8,863 nt of DNA, taken from positions 1 to 8,863 of the forward strand of contig JASFKQ010000156.1 of NCBI GenBank assembly GCA_050118555.1. Direction: 5' to 3'. Of the stretch, positions 1 through 8,631 are shown in pieces (the first letter of the stretch is position 1; every line of letters begins with the position of its first letter). The translations under genes were made by a program, and so were the position numbers. The notes under the pieces are model-generated. The model was not told the origin of the DNA. It saw only the letters and a program-made list of their open reading frames with translations, and searched no databases. This DNA is from CALKKN01 sp050118555. Its GTDB lineage: Bacteria; Pseudomonadota; Gammaproteobacteria; Xanthomonadales; SZUA-36.

Positions 1-100
1 GTTGGCACGGATCATCGTTGAACTCGCGCGCGACCGCGGCGACCTGGATGCAACCACGCTGGCGCGCTTCGAGGAACTCCTGGCCCCGCGGGGTGCTTGA
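1..100 (+). CDS. 3' end of an unidentified protein (partial at window edge)
   Basis: An open frame enters from the left edge (first full codon at base 2) and ends at TGA 98-100, giving 32 visible residues that begin LARIIVELARDRGDLDATTL and end in LLAPRGA. About four fifths of the codons end in G or C, as in the other genes here, so this looks like genuine coding sequence. The peptide is amphipathic and probably helical, a plausible C-terminal helix, but I do not recognise the family. The stop codon sits within a strong hairpin (85-120). It is convergent with the minus-strand operon that ends at 347. It could be a chance open frame because so little is visible. Confidence 0.5.
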   Translation, partial: LARIIVELARDRGDLDATTLARFEELLAPRGA

Positions 101-120
101 GGGCATTCTCGAGCCGCGGG
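85..120 (+). terminator. Hairpin overlapping the stop codon, possible terminator
   Basis: A two-part stem is visible. Bases 85-90 pair with 115-120 (six GC-rich pairs). After a four-base bulge (91-94), bases 95-101 pair with 108-114 (GCTTGAG with CTCGAGC, one G-T wobble) around a six-base loop. The TGA of the upstream gene (98-100) lies inside the inner stem. Only a short T run (131-134) follows, about ten bases away, so it is not a textbook intrinsic terminator. It could still end transcription or protect the mRNA 3' end. Confidence 0.35.
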
Positions 121-130
121 AAAGAGAGTA

Positions 131-237
131 TTTTCCGCTGAAAACGCCGAAGACGCAGAGAAGCTTAACGGCGGTTACGGTTAGCGCCACGCCAGCCTCT
201 CAATCAATTCGGCGCTCTCTGCGTCGTCAGCGGAAAT
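131..237. repeat. Interrupted inverted repeat with GACGCAGAGA arms
   Basis: Two 10-base segments recur in inverted orientation. TTTCCGCTGA at 132-141 matches the reverse complement of 227-236, and GACGCAGAGA at 152-161 matches that of 216-225. The left arm carries about nine extra bases between the two blocks. The central part (162-215) contains a smaller GGCG/CGCC symmetry. The gene-free spacer 101-346 is largely made of this element plus a second hairpin near 297-325. The CGCAGAG/CTCTGCG motif resembles short dispersed palindromes I have seen in environmental proteobacterial genomes. That is recollection, not a database result. It could be a nonautonomous (MITE- or REP-like) repeat. Confidence 0.5.
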
Positions 238-296
238 TTGCTCTTGTTAACCCGGAAAAATGTCGCCAAAACATCCGGCATCCCGAAATCTCAACG

Positions 297-325
297 AAGC
301 CGCACCCCGGAATTTTTTGCGGCTT
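297..325 (-). terminator. Hairpin downstream of the permease gene, possible operon terminator
   Basis: AAGCCGCA at 297-304 is the exact reverse complement of 318-325, giving an 8-bp GC-containing stem with a 13-base loop. It lies about 20 bases beyond the stop codon of the last gene of the minus-strand operon, where a terminator would be expected. No T run follows on the minus strand, and the run of six T/A sits in the loop. Intrinsic termination is therefore unproven. Confidence 0.3.
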
Positions 326-346
326 TAGCGGAGAAATGACCTTCGG

Positions 347-1264
347 CTATTCGTACGGGAGGGTAGAGTGAAGCCGGAGGCGGCGTTCGCGGAACAGGAT
401 GAACAGGCCGGAAAGGATCACGACGGACGCGCCGAGCCAGACGCGCCAGCCGGGCAGGTAACCCCAGAACCAGACCCCGTAGATCAGCGCCCAGATCATG
501 TGCGTATAGTCGAATGGCGCCACCACCGCCACCGAGGCCCGCCGGAATGCAGCCGTCAACAGCACCTGTCCGGCGGCGCCGGATACGCCGAGGACCGCAA
601 TCAGCGGCCAGTGCGAGACGAGTATCGGCTTCCAGTCCGGCCAGGCCAGCAGGCCGGCGCCTGCACCTACCAGCGTCACGAACCAGAATGCGATGGTGAC
701 TGTGCCGTCCGCGGCTCCCAAGCGCCGCAACAGCAGCGAACTGACCGCATAGGCCAGCATGCCCAGCAGCCCCATGGCCGCGCCGTAGGACAGCCAGTCT
801 CCGCCACCGGGCTTGAGCACCAGGAGCACACCCGCGAACCCGACGATCGCGGCGACGACGCGAAACACGCCGGCCGGTTCTCCCAGCACCGGCCCCGACA
901 ACAGGGTGATCACCAGCGGTGCGGCGAAAAACAGGGTATACGCGTCGGCCAGTTGCAACTCGCGAAAGCATTCACCGACCGCGAACAGCATGAACAGTCC
1001 CAACAGGCCGCGCATAAGGTGGCCCAGGGGATAGGCCGTGCGAAAGTGCGCCCGGTCGGTGAGCAGGATCCAGCCGACGAAGAACGGCAGGGACGCGGCA
1101 CAGCGCAGGAACACGACCTGGAAACTCGAAAAATCGTCCACCAGCATCTTGAATACCACGTCCATGGTGGACAGAAAGAACACCCCACCGAGCATCAGCA
1201 GGATCGCCTGCACCGGGTGTTGCCGCACGGGGCTCACCGCTGCCGACCTACCACCGACCTGCAC
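347..1264 (-). CDS. DMT-superfamily (EamA-type) inner-membrane transporter
   Basis: A very hydrophobic protein of 305 residues with about ten predicted membrane helices arranged as two EamA repeats (roughly residues 18-150 and 157-295). This is the usual size and layout of drug/metabolite transporters. Typical features are LRCAASLPFF after helix 2, the LFFAAPLVITLLSGPVLGE segment ending repeat 1, and a basic tail (FRERRLRLHS) after the last helix, expected in the cytoplasm. The substrate cannot be deduced; relatives export amino acids, nucleosides or small metabolites, or import S-adenosylmethionine. The start is uncertain. GTG at 1264 overlaps the aat end by 17 bases, whereas GTG at 1237 or 1228 would begin just after the aat stop at 1248 without losing helix 1. 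It is the last gene of the trxB-to-permease run and probably cotranscribed with it. Confidence 0.85.
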   Translation of the reverse strand: MQVGGRSAAVSPVRQHPVQAILLMLGGVFFLSTMDVVFKMLVDDFSSFQVVFLRCAASLPFFVGWILLTDRAHFRTAYPLGHLMRGLLGLFMLFAVGECFRELQLADAYTLFFAAPLVITLLSGPVLGEPAGVFRVVAAIVGFAGVLLVLKPGGGDWLSYGAAMGLLGMLAYAVSSLLLRRLGAADGTVTIAFWFVTLVGAGAGLLAWPDWKPILVSHWPLIAVLGVSGAAGQVLLTAAFRRASVAVVAPFDYTHMIWALIYGVWFWGYLPGWRVWLGASVVILSGLFILFRERRLRLHSTLPYE

Positions 1265-1973
1265 ACCTTAATCCGCCTCTCCAGGAATCCGGTGTGCGGT
1301 CTGTGCCGACCAGAGCTTCGAGGCGCTTCTCGAATGCAGCCCGCGGCAACTCCTCGGCCCCCATGCGAAAAAGGTGCGGGTTGGCGACCTGGCAATCCAG
1401 CAGGCCGAAGCCCTCCGCCTGCAGGTGGCGGCACAACGCGACCAGCGCGATCTTGCTGGCGTCGGTGCGTCGACTGAACATGGACTCTCCGAAAAACATC
1501 GAGCCGACAGCCAGTCCGTAGATCCCGCCGACCAGGACATCGTCAGCCCAGACTTCGATCGAATGCGCGTGACCCATTGCGTGCAGCTTGCCATACGCCT
1601 CACGCATCGCACGCGTAATCCAGGTTCCGATCTCCTCGCCGCGTGGTTCGGCGCAGGCACCAATAACCGCATCGAATGCCGTGTCGGCGGTGAGCCGGAA
1701 CGCACCCTGGTTATAGCGGCGCCGCGTGCGCCGCGACAGGTGCACGCGTGAGGGAAAGATCACGCAACGTGGCGCCGGGCTCCACCACAGGACGGGTTGA
1801 CCCTCCGAATACCACGGAAAGATTCCTGCCCTGTAGGCGCGCAGCAGACGGCCGGGCGCCAGGTCGCCACCCCACGCCAGCAAGCCGTTGGGGGCTTCCA
1901 GGGCGTCCGCAGTCGGGGGAAACGGTGCATCCGGGTCTTCCCCAAGACGCGGCAGGTCGAGGATGCTCCTCAC
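1248..1973 (-). CDS. aat: Leucyl/phenylalanyl-tRNA--protein transferase
   Basis: A cytoplasmic enzyme that moves Leu or Phe from charged tRNA to the N-terminal Arg or Lys of proteins, creating an N-degron for ClpS/ClpAP. The protein is 241 residues (E. coli about 234) and shows family signatures throughout: PNGLLAWGGDL (28-38), AGIFPWYS (49-56), LWWSPAPR (62-69), GTWIT (116-120), GHAHSIEVW (134-142), GESMFS (162-167) and LLDCQV (191-196). The conserved Glu of GESMFS (163) and the Asp/Gln of DCQ (193, 195) match residues important in the E. coli enzyme. I chose GTG 1973 because GGGAG lies eight bases upstream, conserved sequence begins right after it, and the GTGA overlaps the stop of the upstream gene by four bases. 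A longer frame to 2033 would add about 20 residues read from the neighbour's coding region. E. coli and Pseudomonas also keep aat near trxB. Confidence 0.95.
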   Translation of the reverse strand: MRSILDLPRLGEDPDAPFPPTADALEAPNGLLAWGGDLAPGRLLRAYRAGIFPWYSEGQPVLWWSPAPRCVIFPSRVHLSRRTRRRYNQGAFRLTADTAFDAVIGACAEPRGEEIGTWITRAMREAYGKLHAMGHAHSIEVWADDVLVGGIYGLAVGSMFFGESMFSRRTDASKIALVALCRHLQAEGFGLLDCQVANPHLFRMGAEELPRAAFEKRLEALVGTDRTPDSWRGGLRCAGRW

Positions 1974-3118
1974 GCCGATGGCTCCCGGTAGGGATCGTGC
2001 GCGTCCAGCTGTTCCCGGTACTCGTCCAGCCACAGATGCTCGCGTTCGAGATGGGCAGCGATCGCCTGCCGGAATGTTTCATCGCGGACGTAATGAAACG
2101 ATCGGGTGCGTACCGGGACGAAACCGCGGGCAATCTTGTGTTCGCCCTGGGCGCCGGATTCGAAGACCTCGATTCCTTCGCGGATGCAGTGGTCGATGCC
2201 CTGGTAATAGGCCGTCTCGAAATGCAGTCCGGGAATCTCTACCTCGCTGCCCCAGTACCGGCCGTAGAGCCGTCCGCCTCCGGAGAGATAGAGGCTCATG
2301 GCGACCGGCCGATCCTGCAACCTGGCGATCGCTACCTGGAGGCCGTCAGGCAAACGTTGCGCGAGCCAGGCAAAAAACGATTTGCGCAGGGCGGGGTGGT
2401 TACCGTAAGCCCGGAACGTGCCTTTATAACATCGGTGGATAAAATCGAGCGTATCGCCCGCCAACTCGGCGCCACGCAGCCACTCGAATCGGATGCCGGC
2501 TTCTTCGACCTGCCGGCGTTCCTTGCGTATGTTTTTGCGCTTGCGCGAGCGCAGGGTGCCGAGGAAATCGTCGAAAGACCGATAGTCCCGGTTGCGCCAG
2601 TGAAACTGCCAATCGCTGCGCTGCAGAAGGTCCGTTTGCTCCAGGGCTTCGCTTTCTGGCGTGCCTGTGAAGTTGCAGTGCCACGAGGAAAAGCCCCTGC
2701 GGTCGCACTCGCCCATGGCCATCTCCGCCAGGCGGCGGCGAAGTACCTCCGGCCGGTTTGCACCCTCCCGCACCAGCAAGCGCGGCCCCGTTATCGGCGA
2801 ATACGGGACCGCCGTAAGGAGCTTGGGATAATAGTCCAGGCCGTGGCGCCGGTACGCGTCGGCCCAGGCCCAATCGAACACGAACTCCCCATGGGAATGG
2901 CTCTTGACATAAGTCGGGGCGAAGGCCAGCAGGCCGTCACCGTCGTAAAGCGCCAGGTGCCAGGGCTGCCAGCCCGTCTCGGCACTGATGGATCCGGTGG
3001 TTTCGAGCCCGGCCAGGAAAGCGTGGGAAAGAAACGGGTTGTCTGCATCATCGAGCCGGCACCAGTCCTGCTCCGCGATCGTGGAAAAATCAGTGACGAT
3101 GCGGGACGTTATGGACAC
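1970..3118 (-). CDS. FemAB-like GNAT-fold acyltransferase (COG3146/PF04339 type)
   Basis: The 382-residue product has the hallmarks of the FemAB-like family often labelled 'GNAT family N-acetyltransferase' or 'peptidogalycan biosynthesis protein'. These are KSHSHGEFVFDWAWADAY (72-89), YYPKLLTAVPYSPITGPRLL soon after, the basic stretch RSRKRKNIRKERR in mid-protein, an LHFETAYYQGIDHCI segment, and GAQGEHKIARGF (322-333). Length is typical and there is no signal peptide, so it is likely cytoplasmic. The true substrate of this family is not established as far as I know; FemAB relatives transfer amino acids from aminoacyl-tRNA to peptidoglycan precursors. The start is GTG at 3118, directly abutting the trxB TGA (TGAGTG), with a weak AGG five bases upstream. 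The stop overlaps the GTG of aat. Coupling on both sides suggests co-translation. The family assignment is firm and the function is not. Confidence 0.88.
   Translation of the reverse strand: MSITSRIVTDFSTIAEQDWCRLDDADNPFLSHAFLAGLETTGSISAETGWQPWHLALYDGDGLLAFAPTYVKSHSHGEFVFDWAWADAYRRHGLDYYPKLLTAVPYSPITGPRLLVREGANRPEVLRRRLAEMAMGECDRRGFSSWHCNFTGTPESEALEQTDLLQRSDWQFHWRNRDYRSFDDFLGTLRSRKRKNIRKERRQVEEAGIRFEWLRGAELAGDTLDFIHRCYKGTFRAYGNHPALRKSFFAWLAQRLPDGLQVAIARLQDRPVAMSLYLSGGGRLYGRYWGSEVEIPGLHFETAYYQGIDHCIREGIEVFESGAQGEHKIARGFVPVRTRSFHYVRDETFRQAIAAHLEREHLWLDEYREQLDAHDPYREPSA
1982..1986 (-). promoter_or_regulatory. Ribosome binding site of aat
   Basis: GGGAG on the minus strand, eight bases before the GTG at 1973. 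It lies inside the last codons of the FemAB-like gene and decides between this start and the longer upstream frame. Confidence 0.7.
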
Positions 3119-4072
3119 TCAAGCCTGTTCTTGTAGCCAGCGCTCGGCGTCCAGGGCGGCCATGCAGCCAAAGCCGGCCGAGGTTACGGCCTGGCGGTAC
3201 ACATGGTCGGCGACGTCTCCGGCCGCAAAAACGCCTTCCAGGCTGGTCGCCGTGGCGTAGCCCTCGGTACCGCTGCGGATGTTGATGTAGCCACCGCTCA
3301 TCGCGAGTTGTCCTTCGAAGATGGACGTGTTGGGCTGGTGGCCGACCGCGATGAACACACCGGCCGCGTCCAGGTCGGTCCTGTTCCCGGTGCCCACGTG
3401 TTCCACGCGAACTCCGGTGACGCCGGAATCGTCGCCCAGCACTTCGTCGACCACGTGGTCCCAGAGGATCGTCACGTTGCCGTTCCGCTCCCGCTCGAAC
3501 AGCCTGTCCTGAAGGATTTTCTCCGCGCGCAATTCGTCACGCCGGTGGATGAGTGTGACCTCGCTGGCGATGTTGGCCAGGTACAGCGCCTCCTCGACGG
3601 CGGTGTTCCCGCCGCCGACCACGACGACCTTCTGCTCCCGGTAGAAAAATCCGTCGCAGGTTGCGCAGGCGGATACGCCCTTGCCCTTGTAAGCTTCCTC
3701 GGAGGGCAGGCCGAGATATTTCGCGCTGGCGCCGGTCGCGATCACCACGGCATCCGCAGTGTAGACGCCGGCATCGCCCTCGAAGCGCAACGGCCGCTGG
3801 CCGAGGTCAGCCGTATGGATGTGGTCGAAGACAACTTCAGCCTCGAAGTTCTCCGTATGTTCAAGCATCCGCTGCATCAGTTCGGGTCCCTGTACGCCAT
3901 CCGGCTCGCCCGGCCAGTTTTCGACATCGGTGGTCGTGGTGAGCTGTCCCCCCTGTTCCAGGCCGGTGATGAGGACCGGCTTCAAATTGGCCCGTGCGCC
4001 GTAGATCGCTGCCGTGTATCCGGCTGGGCCGGAACCGACGACCAGTAAACGGCAGTGCTTGACATCGCTCAT
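3119..4072 (-). CDS. trxB: Thioredoxin-disulfide reductase
   Basis: A cytoplasmic flavoenzyme that uses NADPH to reduce oxidised thioredoxin. The 317-residue protein matches the E. coli family length. It begins with the FAD-binding GSGPAGYTAAIYGARA (13-27), has the redox-active CATCDG (Cys136 and Cys139), then the NADPH-binding GGGNTAVEEALYL followed by HRRDELRAEKI. It ends with the second FAD motif GVFAAGDVAD and the RQAVTSAGFGCMAALDAE segment. I take the ATG at 4072 because GGAG stands nine bases upstream and the Rossmann motif starts at the usual distance. A longer GTG/TTG-type extension to 4111 would add 13 unrelated residues. It is the first gene of the minus-strand operon and is divergent from ftsK, separated by 93 bases. 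Several trxB paralogs can exist per genome, and these motifs do not distinguish them. Confidence 0.97.
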   Translation of the reverse strand: MSDVKHCRLLVVGSGPAGYTAAIYGARANLKPVLITGLEQGGQLTTTTDVENWPGEPDGVQGPELMQRMLEHTENFEAEVVFDHIHTADLGQRPLRFEGDAGVYTADAVVIATGASAKYLGLPSEEAYKGKGVSACATCDGFFYREQKVVVVGGGNTAVEEALYLANIASEVTLIHRRDELRAEKILQDRLFERERNGNVTILWDHVVDEVLGDDSGVTGVRVEHVGTGNRTDLDAAGVFIAVGHQPNTSIFEGQLAMSGGYINIRSGTEGYATATSLEGVFAAGDVADHVYRQAVTSAGFGCMAALDAERWLQEQA

Positions 4073-4079
4073 GTATAAT
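4059..4079 (+). promoter_or_regulatory. Candidate -10 (and misplaced -35) facing ftsK
   Basis: A perfect TATAAT lies at 4074-4079 on the plus strand, at the very start of trxB and about 87 bases before the ftsK start. A perfect TTGACA is present at 4059-4064, but only nine bases separate the two, far from the 16-18 expected for sigma-70. The hexamer at the correct distance (4051-4056, GGCAGT) is poor. The -10 may act alone or with an activator, or the match may be chance. For trxB the best minus-strand -10 is CATAAT at 4110-4115, with no good -35. Confidence 0.3.
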
Positions 4080-4081
4080 CG

Positions 4082-4085
4082 CTCC
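4082..4085 (-). promoter_or_regulatory. Ribosome binding site of trxB
   Basis: GGAG on the minus strand, nine bases before the ATG at 4072. It supports this start over the longer open frame. Confidence 0.6.
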
Positions 4086-4152
4086 GAAATCAGGGTTTGA
4101 ACCGGCGCCATTATGCGTTGAAAATCGGCACGGATTCCACCCGGTCACTGAT

Positions 4153-4157
4153 AAGGA
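4153..4157 (+). promoter_or_regulatory. Ribosome binding site selecting the TTG start of ftsK
   Basis: AAGGA stands eight bases before TTG 4166-4168. No comparable site precedes the earlier TTG codons at 4097 or 4118 in the same frame, so this site fixes the start. Confidence 0.65.
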
Positions 4158-4165
4158 AGATCAGA

Positions 4166-6490
<2,325 letters not shown>

Positions 6491-6495
6491 AGCGC

Positions 6496-7173
6496 TTGAA
6501 CACGCAACCCATGGTGAGTGAATCCTGTCGCCGCTGGCTTCTGGCGAGTCTTTGCCTCGCCGTGGGACTGTGCGCGGGCAGCGCCCTCGCGCAGGAGCAC
6601 CGAGGCCCGGCCCGGGACCAGTTGGAGCGCTTCGCCGCCGGTCTCGACAGCCTGCATGCACAATTCAGTCAGCGGGTCATCGGTAGCGACGGCGAAGTGC
6701 AGGACGAAAGCAGCGGCGAAGTCTGGCTGCAGCGGCCGGACAAGTTCCGCTGGGCCTATGGCGGCGATTTTCCGGAACTGGTGGTCGCGGATGGCACCTC
6801 CGTCTGGATTTATGACGAGGTGCTGGAACAGGTGACCGTGAAGAACCAGTCGGATGCCGAATCCGATTCACCCCTGACGGTGCTCACCGATACCGGCCGC
6901 CTGGACAGGGAGTTCGAGGTCCGGGAAGTCGGTGACATGGACAATATGGACCTGCTCGAACTGCGATCGAAGAGCCCGGAGACCCAGTTCGAGCGCGTGC
7001 TGCTGGGATTTTCGGCAGATACCCTGCGGCTCATGGTAATGGAGGACGCCTTCGGTTTGAGGACCGAATTGCGCTTCAGCGACGTCGAGCGTAACCCCGC
7101 GCTGAAAGCGCGACTGTTCCGATTCGAGCCGCCTCCGGGAGCCGACGTGATCGGTGATCTCCCAGCCAACTGA
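6496..7173 (+). CDS. lolA: Outer-membrane lipoprotein carrier protein LolA
   Basis: A periplasmic chaperone that accepts lipoproteins from LolCDE and hands them to LolB at the outer membrane. The preprotein has 225 residues. A signal peptide shows basic CRRW, a hydrophobic stretch LLASLCLAVGLCAG and the cleavage site SALA|Q (after residue 32 from the TTG). The mature part (193 residues) has family features: LHAQFSQRV, SSGEVWLQRPDKFRWAY (72-88) with the conserved Arg85, and ADGTSVWIYDEVLEQVTV. I use TTG 6496 because AGGGA lies nine bases upstream, overlapping the end of ftsK. The in-frame ATG at 6511 has no ribosome site but would also leave a complete signal peptide of 27 residues. It sits five bases after ftsK and is surely cotranscribed. 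In E. coli and Pseudomonas lolA is followed by rarA, which is missing here. Confidence 0.92.
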   Translation: MNTQPMVSESCRRWLLASLCLAVGLCAGSALAQEHRGPARDQLERFAAGLDSLHAQFSQRVIGSDGEVQDESSGEVWLQRPDKFRWAYGGDFPELVVADGTSVWIYDEVLEQVTVKNQSDAESDSPLTVLTDTGRLDREFEVREVGDMDNMDLLELRSKSPETQFERVLLGFSADTLRLMVMEDAFGLRTELRFSDVERNPALKARLFRFEPPPGADVIGDLPAN

Positions 7174-7292
7174 GGCGGCGCCCGGCAGCACTTTTCTCCG
7201 GCCCTTGCGCGCAGGCGCCTGTTTGCTCCGGCGATGGAGCATTCAGCGCCCTCACCGGTTAAAATAGCGGCGTTCCAACGTAGAGCCGACCC
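7174..7292 (+). promoter_or_regulatory. lolA-serS intergenic region with weak promoter signals
   Basis: This 119-base gap holds no gene. TAAAAT at 7260-7265 is a fair -10 for serS, about 27 bases before the ATG, but no good -35 stands at the expected spacing. A six-pair hairpin (TGCTCC at 7224-7229 with GGAGCA at 7236-7241) lies just upstream, and an AGGCGCCT palindrome precedes it. No T run follows the hairpin. The serS ribosome site appears to be TAGAG at 7281-7285, seven bases before the start. Confidence 0.35.
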
Positions 7293-8588
7293 ATGCTGGA
7301 CCCACAACAACTCCGAAACGATCCTGAAGCCGTCGCGGCCGCGCTTGCCTCGCGCGGCTACGACCTCGATGTCGCTGCCTGGCGCGACCTGGAAACCCGC
7401 CGCAAGGACCTCCAGGTGCGCACCCAGGACCTGCAGAACCGCAAGAACCAGAGCGCCCGATCCATCGGCCAGGCCAAGGCGCGCGGCGAGGACATCCAGC
7501 CGCTGCTTGACGAGGTGGGGAGCCTCGGTGAGGAGCTCGGGCATCTCGAAGCCGAGTTCGGGGAGGTACATGCCCGTCAGCAGGCCTGGCTCATGGATAT
7601 GCCGAACCTGCCGCTGGAAGGCGTACCCGAGGGCGAGGACGAAAACGACAACGTCGAAATCCGCCGCTGGGGTGAACCGGCGGACTACGGATTCACCCCG
7701 CGTGACCATGTCGAGCTGGGAGCCCTGCATGGCCTGATGGACGCCGAGTCCGCGGCCAAGCTTGCGGGTGCGCGATTCACCGTTCTGAAAGGGGAATTGT
7801 CGCGGCTCCACCGCGCGCTTGCCCAGTTCATGCTCGACGTCCATACCCAGGAACACGGGTACACCGAGGTCTACCTGCCGTATCTCGTTAACCCGGAAAC
7901 CATGACCGGGACCGGCCAGTTGCCCAAGTTCGGGGAGGATGCGTTCGCCACCACGGACGAACCGCCGCGCTACCTGGTGCCGACGGCCGAGGTGCCGATG
8001 ACCAACCTCGTGGCGGGTGAGATCATCGAAGCTGCGGATTTGCCCTTGCGGTACACCTCACAGACACCGTGCTTCCGACGGGAAGCCGGGTCCTACGGAC
8101 AGGACACGCGTGGCATGATCCGGCAGCACCAGTTCGAGAAAGTGGAACTCGTACAGGTCACGCGCCCGGAGGATTCGTCCGCCGCTTTGGACGAGCTCAC
8201 CGGCCACGCGGAAAGCATTCTTCAGCGGCTTGGCATGCCGTACCGCACCGTGGTGCTGTGCACCGGGGACATGGGTTTTTCCGCGGCGCGAACGCACGAT
8301 ATCGAAGTGTGGCTGCCGGGCCAGAACAACGGTGAAGGCGCGTTCCGCGAGATTTCCTCCTGCAGCGTATGCACCGACTTCCAGGCCCGACGCATGAAAG
8401 CACGCTGGCGCAATCCCGACACCGGCAAACCTGAACTGGTGCATACCCTGAACGGGTCCGGACTGGCGGTGGGGCGCACGCTGATTGCGGTCATGGAGAA
8501 CGGCCAGCAACAGGACGGATCGATCCGCGTGCCCGATGTGCTGCGCCCGTACATGGGCGGCAAGAAGACGATCAACGTTCCAGGTTAG
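7293..8588 (+). CDS. serS: Serine--tRNA ligase
   Basis: A cytoplasmic class II aminoacyl-tRNA synthetase that charges tRNA-Ser (and tRNA-Sec where present) with serine. The 431-residue length matches bacterial SerRS. Residues about 1-105 form the tRNA-binding antiparallel coiled coil, visible as the charged RRKDLQVRTQDLQNRKNQ and the long EEVG/EELGHLEAEFGEV stretch. The catalytic core shows motif 1 around HGYTEVYLPYLVNPETM, the serine-site TAE (231-233), motif 2 with TPCFRREAGSYGQDTRG, and motif 3 NGSGLAVGRTLIA, ending with RVPDVLRPYMGG. The ATG start is clear because MLDPQQLRNDPEAVA is the standard N-terminus. No frameshift or missing residue is seen. The gene ends about 45 bases before the 13-bp repeat array, with no obvious terminator between. 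Confidence 0.98.
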   Translation: MLDPQQLRNDPEAVAAALASRGYDLDVAAWRDLETRRKDLQVRTQDLQNRKNQSARSIGQAKARGEDIQPLLDEVGSLGEELGHLEAEFGEVHARQQAWLMDMPNLPLEGVPEGEDENDNVEIRRWGEPADYGFTPRDHVELGALHGLMDAESAAKLAGARFTVLKGELSRLHRALAQFMLDVHTQEHGYTEVYLPYLVNPETMTGTGQLPKFGEDAFATTDEPPRYLVPTAEVPMTNLVAGEIIEAADLPLRYTSQTPCFRREAGSYGQDTRGMIRQHQFEKVELVQVTRPEDSSAALDELTGHAESILQRLGMPYRTVVLCTGDMGFSAARTHDIEVWLPGQNNGEGAFREISSCSVCTDFQARRMKARWRNPDTGKPELVHTLNGSGLAVGRTLIAVMENGQQQDGSIRVPDVLRPYMGGKKTINVPG

Positions 8589-8631
8589 CCAGCCCGGAAG
8601 ATGGAGTGAGACATGGGGTTAGGAGACATGA

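Noticed and set aside
18..371. A 117-codon plus-strand frame at the left edge
   Set aside because: It runs in a different frame across the 3' end of the partial gene and through the inverted repeat. It has no family features and is probably spurious.
368..1477. A 369-codon plus-strand frame opposite the permease and aat
   Set aside because: The composition is extremely rich in Arg, Gln, His and Pro, and it is antisense to a clear ten-helix transporter.
1748..3136. A 462-codon plus-strand frame opposite the FemAB-like gene and aat
   Set aside because: It is the antisense shadow of two genes with clear family motifs, and it has no domain or convincing ribosome site.
7224..7241. Hairpin before serS as a T-box or attenuator
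   Set aside because: It is a six-pair stem with no T run, no specifier or antiterminator pattern, and T-boxes are not typical of Proteobacteria.
8589..8631. A serS terminator between the stop codon and the array
   Set aside because: No stem of useful length followed by a T run is visible. Only short TTCC/GGAA matches occur.
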